A stretch of 64,000 nt of DNA from Myxococcota bacterium (GTDB taxonomy: Bacteria; Myxococcota_A; Bradymonadia; UBA7976; UBA1532): positions 1-64,000 of the forward strand of contig JAKLJY010000019.1 in NCBI GenBank assembly GCA_023150895.1, in the 5' to 3' direction. Position 1 is the first letter of the stretch, and each line of letters opens with the position of its first letter. The notes beneath the pieces were generated by a model. It did no database searches, was not told the DNA's origin, and was given only the letters and a program-made list of their open reading frames with translations. Of the stretch, positions 1-8,000 are shown in pieces. Made by a program: the position numbers and the translations under genes.

Positions 1-158
1 TGGAACGATGCAGCGAGAAACGACACGGTCGTCCGCGTTCACGGCTGGTCGAATCGTTTCGTCAGGACGCACCATGGACGGCAGTCTACCCCGGCGCCAT
101 CGCCGGGCAACGAGCACGCGCCGAAAACCGCGGCCCCCCGCTTGTCTGCGCCGGGTTC
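1..158. other. Left-edge intergenic stretch
   Basis: No gene can be supported here. A minus-strand frame starting at an ATG at 75 stays open to the window edge for 25 codons. It could be the start of a divergent gene, but the piece is too short to judge. A small inverted repeat (CCCGGC/GCCGGG) lies near 95-112. The leader of the next plus-strand gene must lie here, but no convincing promoter was recognised. Confidence 0.3.
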
Positions 159-830
159 GTGCCCACGGTTGGCCTCGTGCATCCCCGAAAACTCCATCCG
201 CTCGACCCGACCGTGCTCGGCCGGGACGCCCTCGGCGCCATCTCGATGACCATCGACGAGACGCTGCCCTCGTTGACCCGGGGCGGCTTCCGGTTCTTGC
301 CCAACGGCAACGTCGAACTCTCCGATCCCGAGGCGGTCGACGCGGTTCGCCACCTGCGGCACGCCGTCGAGGCGGCCCTGCCGGTCGACGTGCGCGAGCA
401 CGTCGGCGAGAAGAGCGGCCTCGGGTGGAACCTCTTTTTCGGGCACGTCGTGGGGTTCTGGCTGCCGCAACGCTTCAAGGTCGGCTTCCTGCGCGCGCTG
501 GCCGACCGAGCCGCCCTGCACGGGGTCGACCTCGCGCTGCGGTGGAACGAAGGCCGGGTGGTCGCGCCGAGGGAGGCTCGGGTGGGCCCCGTGGCGCTCG
601 TCGCCGGCACGGGGATCGGCGTGGCCGCCGGCGTGCTCGTGCAGAATCTCTGGCCCTACAACCCGGCGCTGCCGCTGCTCACGGCGGGCGCGGGCCTGGT
701 TGCCGGGCGTTGGTATCAGCGGCTCGTGCCGCGACGCGAGTGCGGGGACCGCCTCTGCCGTACGCCACTCGGTCGCGGCGAGGCCACCTGCCCCTCCTGC
801 GGGGCGGCGCTCACCGACCGCCTGAACTGA
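159..830 (+). CDS. Hypothetical membrane protein with C-terminal zinc ribbon
   Basis: A 223-residue protein from a GTG start; an in-frame ATG at 246 is a plausible alternative giving 194 residues. The N-terminal half is soluble. Around residues 145-190 there are two glycine/alanine-rich hydrophobic stretches that could form a membrane hairpin. The C-terminus carries two cysteine pairs (CGDRLC, then CPSC) typical of a zinc ribbon. No family was recognised. The gene ends 9 bp before mutY on the same strand, so the two are probably co-transcribed. Function is unknown. Confidence 0.6.
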   Translation: MPTVGLVHPRKLHPLDPTVLGRDALGAISMTIDETLPSLTRGGFRFLPNGNVELSDPEAVDAVRHLRHAVEAALPVDVREHVGEKSGLGWNLFFGHVVGFWLPQRFKVGFLRALADRAALHGVDLALRWNEGRVVAPREARVGPVALVAGTGIGVAAGVLVQNLWPYNPALPLLTAGAGLVAGRWYQRLVPRRECGDRLCRTPLGRGEATCPSCGAALTDRLN

Positions 831-839
831 CGACCACCC

Positions 840-1910
840 ATGGATGATCTCGAGCGCCGGGAGCGCCTTTGTGCGTGGTTCGCGGCCGGGCACCGCGATC
901 TGCCCTGGCGCCGAACGCGCGACCCCTGGGCCGTCTGGGTTTCGGAGATCATGCTCCAGCAGACCCGCGCGGCCTCCGTCGTGCCCTACTACCACCGCTT
1001 CCTGGCGCGTTTTCCGACCCCGGCGGCGCTCGCGGCGGCCCCGATCGACGACCTGCTCGCCCTCTGGGCGGGGCTCGGCTACTACGCCCGCGCCCGGAAT
1101 CTGCACCGTGCCGCCGGTGAGGTCGTCGCCCGCCACGGGGGCCGCGTGCCGGACGACCCCGAGGCCTTCGGCGCGCTGACCGGTGTGGGGCCCTATACCG
1201 CGGGGGCGGTGCTCTCCATCGCGTTCGGGCGGCCGGCGCCGGTGCTCGATGGAAACGTCGAGCGCGTCCTGACCCGGTGGGCGCGCGAGGGAGGCGATCC
1301 GAAACGGCCACCGTTGCGGGACGCGCTCTGGGCGCGGGCGCGGTCGCTGGCCGACGGCCCGACGCCCGGTACGTTGAATCAGGCGCTGATGGAGCTGGGG
1401 GCGACGATCTGCACCCCGCGCACGCCGAGTTGCCTGCTCTGTCCGGTCGTCGAGGGCTGCGCCGCACGGGCGGCGGGTGACCCCGAGGCTTACCCCCGCA
1501 AGGTCGCGCGCGCCGAGCGCCCCGTGGAGCGCTACGTCGCCCTGCTGGCCGGCCCGCCCGACGGCGTCTGGCTCGTTCGCCGTCCCGACACCGGGCTCCT
1601 CGCCGGGCTGTGGGAACTGCCGATGGTCGAGGCGGGTCCCGCCCTCGAGGCGACCGCCGCGGCGGCGGGTTTCACGGTCGACCCGGCGGGTGAACGCCGC
1701 GGGGTCACGCACGCGTTCACCCACCGGATCTGGCAGGTCGACGTCGTTCGCGCGACCGGTGAACCTTCGTCCGAGCATTTCCCGACGGCGCGGCTCGTCC
1801 CGCATGACGGCTTGGCGGACGCCGCGCTCACGGGTCCCGCTCTCAAGGCGCTGCACGCCTGGGCGGTCGCCGGCGCGCCGCAGCGCAGGGGCGCCGGCCG
1901 GGCCCGCTGA
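840..1910 (+). CDS. mutY: A/G-specific adenine DNA glycosylase MutY
   Basis: A 356-residue MutY. It removes adenine mispaired with 8-oxoguanine or guanine in base excision repair. The catalytic glutamate is E36 in the SEIMLQQT motif. The helix-hairpin-helix reads LTGVGPYTAG (113-122), and the catalytic aspartate D137 lies in VLDGNV. The 4Fe-4S loop has C191, C198, C201 and C207 with the C-x6-C-x2-C-x5-C spacing of the family. Residues 225-340 form the NUDIX-like domain that recognises oxoguanine. Length is normal for the family. It follows the zinc-ribbon gene closely and precedes a glyoxalase-like gene, which suggests a small housekeeping operon. Identification is secure. Confidence 0.97.
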   Translation: MDDLERRERLCAWFAAGHRDLPWRRTRDPWAVWVSEIMLQQTRAASVVPYYHRFLARFPTPAALAAAPIDDLLALWAGLGYYARARNLHRAAGEVVARHGGRVPDDPEAFGALTGVGPYTAGAVLSIAFGRPAPVLDGNVERVLTRWAREGGDPKRPPLRDALWARARSLADGPTPGTLNQALMELGATICTPRTPSCLLCPVVEGCAARAAGDPEAYPRKVARAERPVERYVALLAGPPDGVWLVRRPDTGLLAGLWELPMVEAGPALEATAAAAGFTVDPAGERRGVTHAFTHRIWQVDVVRATGEPSSEHFPTARLVPHDGLADAALTGPALKALHAWAVAGAPQRRGAGRAR

Positions 1911-1914
1911 GTTT

Positions 1915-1964
1915 CTTGCGGGAAGGGTCCGAAGACCCTTGCGGGAAATCTTGCCATTGGCAAG
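1915..1964 (+). other. Two small hairpins in the mutY-glyoxalase spacer
   Basis: The first hairpin pairs AAGGGTC (1923-1929) with GACCCTT (1934-1940) around a CGAA loop. The second pairs CTTGCC (1950-1955) with GGCAAG (1959-1964). A 10-nt direct repeat, CTTGCGGGAA, occurs at 1915 and 1938. No T-run follows, so this is not a classic terminator. It may be an mRNA processing or attenuation structure in front of the glyoxalase gene. Confidence 0.35.
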
Positions 1965-2011
1965 TCTTCGCTCTCCCCGGCAAACCCCAAACCAGCTACG
2001 GAGAAATTCGA

Positions 2012-2758
2012 ATGGCGGCGCACGAAGGTCGATTCATCTGGCGCGAGCAGATCTCCACGGACGTCGAGCGCTCGAAGGCGTTCTACGGCGAACTCTTCAA
2101 CTGGACGTTCGAGATCATGCCGATGCCCGGCATGGACTACATCATCATCCAGGCGGCGGGGAAAGGCATCGGCGGCCTCATGGCGCCGCCGCCCGAGGCA
2201 CCGCCCATGTCCTTCTGGGGCACGTACCTCTCCGTCGCCGACGTCGATGCGGCGACGGCCAAGGCGTCGAGCCTCGGGGGTCAGGTCCACGTCCCGCCGA
2301 CGGACATCCCGACGGTCGGTCGGTTCTCCTTCGTGGCCGATCCGCAGGGCGCCGTGCTGTATCTCTTCAAACCCGAGGGGTCGGAAGAGCCGCCGCCCAT
2401 GGAGCGCCCGGCGCCCTTCACCTTCTGCTGGGAGACTCTGAACACGAGCGATCCGACGGCCGCGACGGCGTTCTACACCCAGGTTGCTCCGTGGACGGGC
2501 AACAGCTTCAACGGCATGGCCACGCTGAACGCCGAAAGCGGGCCGGTCGCCGATGTTCAGCCGGCCCCGCCGGGCGTGCCGTCGCACTGGCTCCTCTTCG
2601 TGGCCGTGCCCTCCCTGAGCGACCGCCGCGACGCGGCCGCGCGCCTCGGCGCCACGGTGATCATGCCCGAGATCGACGTCCCCGGCGTCGGCAAGATTGC
2701 CATCATCCAGGACCCGGTGGGCGCCTACCTCGGCCTCTTCGAACCCGGCATGGAGTGA
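2012..2758 (+). CDS. Two-domain VOC (glyoxalase/bleomycin-resistance-like) protein
   Basis: A 248-residue protein with two vicinal-oxygen-chelate half-domains in tandem. Each opens with a typical strand-helix segment: FIWREQISTDVERSKAFY near residue 6 and FTFCWETLNTSDPTAATAFY near residue 135. Pairs of this type resemble the CFP-30B-like subgroup of VOC proteins. The substrate is unknown. The ATG at 2012 was chosen because the preceding GGAGAAA is a usable ribosome binding site; an in-frame ATG at 1916 would run through the hairpins. It converges with the REC-HDOD gene 19 bp downstream, with no terminator seen between them. Confidence 0.85.
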   Translation: MAAHEGRFIWREQISTDVERSKAFYGELFNWTFEIMPMPGMDYIIIQAAGKGIGGLMAPPPEAPPMSFWGTYLSVADVDAATAKASSLGGQVHVPPTDIPTVGRFSFVADPQGAVLYLFKPEGSEEPPPMERPAPFTFCWETLNTSDPTAATAFYTQVAPWTGNSFNGMATLNAESGPVADVQPAPPGVPSHWLLFVAVPSLSDRRDAAARLGATVIMPEIDVPGVGKIAIIQDPVGAYLGLFEPGME

Positions 2759-2777
2759 GCCCCCGGCGAAGCGGGCG

Positions 2778-4040
2778 TCAGCCGGTGATCGGCGCGACGT
2801 CCGCCCGGATGATCTCGACGCGCTCCGCGAAGAACGGCTTTCGACCGTCCGACACCCGCAGGGCGTCGTAACTGGCGCCAATGTCGGGCCCGGGCAGCGA
2901 CTCGGCGTAGAAGCCGAGACCTTTGTCGTCCACGAGACGGTCCGCCACGTTGCAGATGTGCAGGATGCGGCGCGTGCGCGCGTCGAACTCCGGCTTGTCG
3001 AAGGTGGCGTCGTGGTGGTGGCGCGCGACGAGCTCGAACTGCTGCCCCATGTTCCACTTCGTGGCGAGGCTCGCCCCGAAGACGGTGTGGGTCTCGCGCA
3101 GGGCGCCGAGGACCTCCTCCATCGACAGGACCTGGTTGGCCTGGCGCTGAAAGATCTCGGCGAAGACGCGCAGCATGAACTGCTCGCCCGAGTTGTGCAG
3201 GAGGCTGATCAGGTAGACCTCCTCCGGATCGGGATCCGCGACCTCCATGGCCAGCTCGCGAGCGAGATAGGCCGACACGCAGTGACCGGTCCACATCTTG
3301 CCGAAGATGGCCCGGAAGGCGGGCAGCTTGAAGCTGAACATGCCGCGCAGGGCCGCGGTCTGGGCGATGCTGCTGATGGTCCGGTTGCCGAGGCGCGTGA
3401 CGGCGCTCTTGAGATCGGTGATGCGACCGCGACCGCCATAGGTGGCGGTATTGGCCGTCGCCAGAATCTTTGCCGCGATGGCCGGGTCCTTCTCGAGCAC
3501 CCGCAGGACTTCCTCCGGCGAGACGCTCAGGTTCGACAGCACCCGCTGCAGCTCGTCGAGCACGCGGGGCATTTCGGGCAGGGCGATGGAGCCGTCGCGG
3601 ATGCGGCCCACGATCTCTTTGATCAGGCCCCGAGCCTGGGCCGGCGGCGCCGCCGTGGCGACCTGCACCTGTCGGCGCGTTTCGCGCGCGACCCGCTTGA
3701 GCGCGTCGGAGACCGACTGCTTGGTCGCGGGCTTGTCCATCCAGTCCATGCAGCCGTTGCGCAGCGCGAAGACGACGTCTTCCTTGCGACCATCGGTGGT
3801 GCAGATCACCACCGGGATGGTCGGGTAGCGCTCGCGAATCTCCTGCAGGAGCTGCCCGCCGCGGAAATCCGGCGCTTTGATGTCGATGAAGACGACGTCG
3901 GCCCCCTTGTCGAGCTTCGACAGCGCCTCGGGTCCGCTGCGGGCCGTCTGCCCGGCCAAACCGAGCTGGTCGAGGATGCGGGCGGTCTCACTGGCCGCGC
4001 GTTCATCGGGATCAGCCACGAGGGCAGTGCGCTTGCTCAT
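2778..4040 (-). CDS. Response regulator with HDOD output domain
   Basis: A 420-residue protein. An N-terminal receiver domain (about 1-120) has the acidic residue D10, the phospho-acceptor D53 (FIDIK) and the conserved lysine K103 (MDKPAT). An HDOD domain follows (about 150-350), recognisable from the stretch IALPEMPRVLDELQRVL and the helical DPAIAAKILATANTATYG region. HDOD proteins resemble catalytically dead HD phosphohydrolases and usually act in signal transduction through protein contacts. No histidine kinase is adjacent. Its start overlaps the stop of the OppF-like gene by 4 bp (ATGA), so translation is probably coupled to that gene. Confidence 0.9.
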   Translation of the reverse strand: MSKRTALVADPDERAASETARILDQLGLAGQTARSGPEALSKLDKGADVVFIDIKAPDFRGGQLLQEIRERYPTIPVVICTTDGRKEDVVFALRNGCMDWMDKPATKQSVSDALKRVARETRRQVQVATAAPPAQARGLIKEIVGRIRDGSIALPEMPRVLDELQRVLSNLSVSPEEVLRVLEKDPAIAAKILATANTATYGGRGRITDLKSAVTRLGNRTISSIAQTAALRGMFSFKLPAFRAIFGKMWTGHCVSAYLARELAMEVADPDPEEVYLISLLHNSGEQFMLRVFAEIFQRQANQVLSMEEVLGALRETHTVFGASLATKWNMGQQFELVARHHHDATFDKPEFDARTRRILHICNVADRLVDDKGLGFYAESLPGPDIGASYDALRVSDGRKPFFAERVEIIRADVAPITG

Positions 4041-5041
4041 GCGGAGAGTGCCTCGACGACGGGCGGCAGGGCGGCGAGTCGGTCACAGGCCACCCGATGG
4101 CCGTCGCCCGTATCGCGGAGCGCGGGGACGGCCGCCGCGCAGGCGCGCGTCGCGAACGGGCAGCGGGTATGAAAGTGGCATCCGGACGGCGGGTTGATCG
4201 GCGTCGGCACATCGCCGTGCAAGACAATGCGTTGCCGGGCCCGACGCGGATCGGGCACCGGCACCGCCGACAGCAACGCGCGGGCATACGGGTGTTTCGG
4301 CGCCTTGAAGATGGTTTCGGTGTCGGCGACCTCGACGATGCGCCCGAGGTACATGACGGCCACCCGGTCGCACAGATGCCGCACCACACCTAGGTCGTGT
4401 GCGACGAAGAGGTAGCTCAGCCCGAGGTCCTCTTTGAGGTCCTTCAGCAGGTTCAAGATCTGCGCTTGAACCGAGACATCCAGGGCAGACACGGGCTCGT
4501 CGCAGACGATGAACCGCGGTCGCGGTGCGAGCGCCCGGGCGATGCCGATGCGCTGCCGTTGTCCGCCGCTGAACTCGTGCGGGTAGCGCAGCAAATAGTC
4601 CGGGTTCAGCCCGACCCGGTCGAGGAGCCGCCGGCTCTCCGCCTCGACCTCCGCCGCGGTGCGGGCGAGCCCGAAGAGGCGCAGCGGTTCGGCGAGGTGC
4701 TCGAGGATGGTGTGCCGCGGGTTCAGGCTGCTGAAGGGGTCTTGAAAGACGATCTGCATGTGCTGGCGATACGGCCGCAGCGCGTCCCGGGGCAGCGCGC
4801 GCAGATCGGTGCCCTCGAAGTGGATCTCGCCGGCGGTCGGCTCAATCAGGCGCAGAATGCTCCGCCCCGCCGTCGTCTTGCCGCAGCCGCTCTCGCCGAC
4901 GAGACCGAGGGCCTCACCCGGCGCGACGTCGAGATCGATCCCGTCGACCGCTTGAACGTGCCCCACGACCTTGGGAAAGAGCCCACGGCGAATCGGGAAG
5001 CGCTTGGTCAGACCGCGGACACGGAGGAGAGGTTCGGCCAT
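4037..5041 (-). CDS. Oligopeptide/dipeptide ABC transporter ATP-binding protein (OppF/DppF type)
   Basis: A 334-residue cytoplasmic ATPase for a peptide importer. Walker A is GESGCGKTT, the Q-loop lies in the VFQDPFSSLNP stretch, the ABC signature is SGGQRQRIGIARAL, and Walker B is FIVCDEPVSALD. The C-terminal oligopeptide-transporter extension contains CHFHTRCPFATRAC, where cysteines may bind a 4Fe-4S cluster in relatives. The start (ATG at 5041) lies 14 bp after the PKD protein gene. The open frame runs on upstream, but that part only overlaps the PKD gene. No permease, binding protein or OppD partner is nearby, so it is an orphan subunit here. Confidence 0.9.
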   Translation of the reverse strand: MAEPLLRVRGLTKRFPIRRGLFPKVVGHVQAVDGIDLDVAPGEALGLVGESGCGKTTAGRSILRLIEPTAGEIHFEGTDLRALPRDALRPYRQHMQIVFQDPFSSLNPRHTILEHLAEPLRLFGLARTAAEVEAESRRLLDRVGLNPDYLLRYPHEFSGGQRQRIGIARALAPRPRFIVCDEPVSALDVSVQAQILNLLKDLKEDLGLSYLFVAHDLGVVRHLCDRVAVMYLGRIVEVADTETIFKAPKHPYARALLSAVPVPDPRRARQRIVLHGDVPTPINPPSGCHFHTRCPFATRACAAAVPALRDTGDGHRVACDRLAALPPVVEALSA

Positions 5042-5055
5042 CGAGGGCGCAGGAT

Positions 5056-8000
5056 TCACCGCCGGCGACGGCGGCGCAAGAGCAGCCCGCCGAGGAGCAG
5101 CAAGCCGAGGCTGCCGCGGACGACGGGAACCCCCGGGGCTGCGGTGCATCCGCCACCGCTCCCCCCCCCGCCGCCACCGCCGCCCGAGTCGATGACATCG
5201 ACGACGAACGACCACTCCTGGCCGGCCGGACTCTCGAGGCCGCTCTCGTCGATGGCCACGACGCTCCAGCGATAGGTCGCCCCCTGCACGGGCTCGAGGA
5301 AGGCGAAGCCGGAGTTCTTCAGCTCCGCCGTCTCGTCGCACCGCTCGTTGCCGCCTTCGAGGGCCTGGCAGTAAGTCATGATGTAGATGACCGAGGTGCC
5401 TTCCGGGTCGGCGACATCCTCCCAGTCGAGGAAGAGGTTCTTCGGGCTGACCCGGCTCCCGTCGACCGGGCTCGTCAGGGCGGGCGCCGGCGGGGGCTCG
5501 TCGGTGACCGAGACGTAGAAGGGCTGCGAGACGATGTCGCTGTTCGCTTGCCCGTCCGTCGCCCAGACCTCGGCGATGAAGTCGGCGTTCTCCTCGAGGT
5601 CGAGCGGCACGGTGTAGCTCGCGCTCCCGGCACCGTCGACCGCGACGGGCTCGCTCTCCACCAGCGGGGCGTCCTCGGTCAGCATGCCGTCCGCGTCGGC
5701 GTACCGGATGCGGAAGACCAGGGAGACGGGGTCGCCGTCCAGATCCCGAGTCCCGGTGGCCTTGAGCGTCGGGCGCAAGGTGGTGACGGTCTCGTTCTTC
5801 TCGGGGGAGACCCACGTCGGCGCGTCCGGCGCGATGTTCTCCGTGTTGACCGTGAAGGCCCAGATCTCGCTGGGATCCGACGCCTCGTTGAGCTCGTCGA
5901 CGGCCACGACCTTCCAGGTGTAGGCGGCGTTCTCGGTCAGCGCCTGCAGCGGCCGGAATTCGATCATCATCGTCTCGGGGTTCAGCTCGCCCTGACCGTT
6001 CGTCTCGACGACGCCTCGGGCGTTGTAGAGCGTGAACGTGTAGCTGATGTCGTCGCCGTCGAGGTCGGTGCAGGGCTCCGCCGCGAAGGTCGGGAACTTG
6101 ATCGTGACCTCTTCGCCGTCCTGCGGGGCCCGCAGCACCGGGGTCGTCGGCTTGTTGTTGACCGCGTTCACGGTGAATGACCACGGCTCGGTGAACGGCG
6201 TGCGGGCGGGGCCCAGGATGGCGCGCGCGTGCCACCAGTACGTCGCGTCCTCGATGAGGATGCCCTCGGGCAGCGTGTAGCTCACCGTCTGGCCGTTGCC
6301 GCGCACGATCGGCTCGCTCTCGATGACCTTCGTCTGCAGGTCCGCGTCGGCGAAGACCTCGAAGACGAAGAGGGTGTCCGGGTTGCCGTCCCCGTCTTTG
6401 GGATCGATGACCAGCGGCGGATTCGAGGCGAGCACCCGAATGCCGTTTTCGGGATCGAGGTTCTCGGGTTGCGGGGGGCCGTCGTAGTCGTAGGGGTCGT
6501 CCCCGGTGGCGAACTCCTCGAGCGTGCTGCGCCCGTCCATGTCCGGATCGGCCGCGGCGTCGTTGGGGTCGTTGGGGTCGAGGCAGTTCCCGGCCTCGTC
6601 GCAGGTCACGACCTCCCAACTGTCCGGCAGGCCGTCGAGGTCCTGGTCCCGGAATTCGACGGGCACGATGATCTCGGTCTGAGCGCGCCCGCCGTCCCCG
6701 TCGTTCACCGCGATGCCGATGCTGATCGGCGACGCGCGGTACTGGTCGTAGGTCGGCACCCACGAGATGAAACCCGAGGTGGGGTCGATCTCGACGCCGA
6801 CGGGGGGGTTGAGCAGCTCGAACTCGAGCGGGTCATGCGCGCCGCCCGGGTCGACCACCGGCATGACGTAGGACCAGACATCCCCTTCGCGGGCGGGGGG
6901 CAGTTGCGCGATGTCCTCGAAGCGGGGCGGCAGATTGCGCACGATGATCTGGGCCTGAACCGACGATTCGCCGCCGTCCTCGTCGCGCCCGATGAGCGTG
7001 ACCAGGTAACGCGCATCGTCGAGCGCCGGGATCGTCCGCTCGAGCGCGGGGTCGTCTCGCACGTCGACCACACCGTCGCCGTCGAGGTCCCATTCCAGGG
7101 TGACCGTGTCCTGCGGCGAGGGGTCGAAGGCCGTGGCGGTGAGCCGGATCTCGCCGCCCTCGTCCACCGGCGCGTCGGCGCGCAGCGTGAGCCGCGGGGG
7201 CGCGTTCTCGACGATGACCAGCACGTTCGTGCGGATGATGTTCGAGCCGTCGTCCACCGCGCAGGTCATCGTGAAGATGCCCTGATCCTCGTAGACGAAG
7301 CTCGCTTCGCCGCTGCCGAGCCCCTCGACCTCGAAGGTGCCATCCCCGTTGAAGTCGAACGCAAACAGCAGGTCGTCGGCACCGGCGTCCACCGCGGTGC
7401 AACTGATCGCCGTGTCCGCCCCCTCGATCACGGGCTCGGCGACGCGGCACTCCACGAGGGGCTCGACGTTGCGGACGCGGACGACGGCATTGAGCAGCAG
7501 CTCGCCGCCGTCACGGTCGTGCACCCGGACGGAGATGATGTGCTCACCCTCCTGATTGAAGACGAGGGCCTGCTCCGTCTGGATGCTGTTGATGAGGTCG
7601 AAATTGCCGTCGCCGTCGACGTCCCAGTCGAAGAGCACGGGATCGTCGCCGGGATCGCTGGCGACGACGCTGACCGTGAAGCGTTCCCCCTCGTCGACGA
7701 ACTCGGGGGCGCTGATCGTGCCCGTCGGGGCGGCGTTGAGGACCTCGACCGCAGTGCTGCCGACGGCGAGGCCGTTGTCTTCGTCGCGGACGCGCACGCC
7801 GACGATGAAGACGCCCTGCTGACGAAAGACGGTCGTGTAGGTGCTCGGGGCCTGATCGACCACGTCGTCCGCGAACGAGCCATCGTTGTCGAGATCGAAC
7901 GAGTAGCTCAGCGTGTCGAGGGGCGTGTCCGACGCATCGACGACGATGTCGACGGGGGACCCTTCGAAGACCGGTCCCGTGTTGCGGATGCCCGCGACGA

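Noticed and set aside
39-1856. Long minus-strand frame over the first genes
   Set aside because: It is antisense to mutY, which has every catalytic motif, and its product is Arg/Gly-rich with no recognisable feature.
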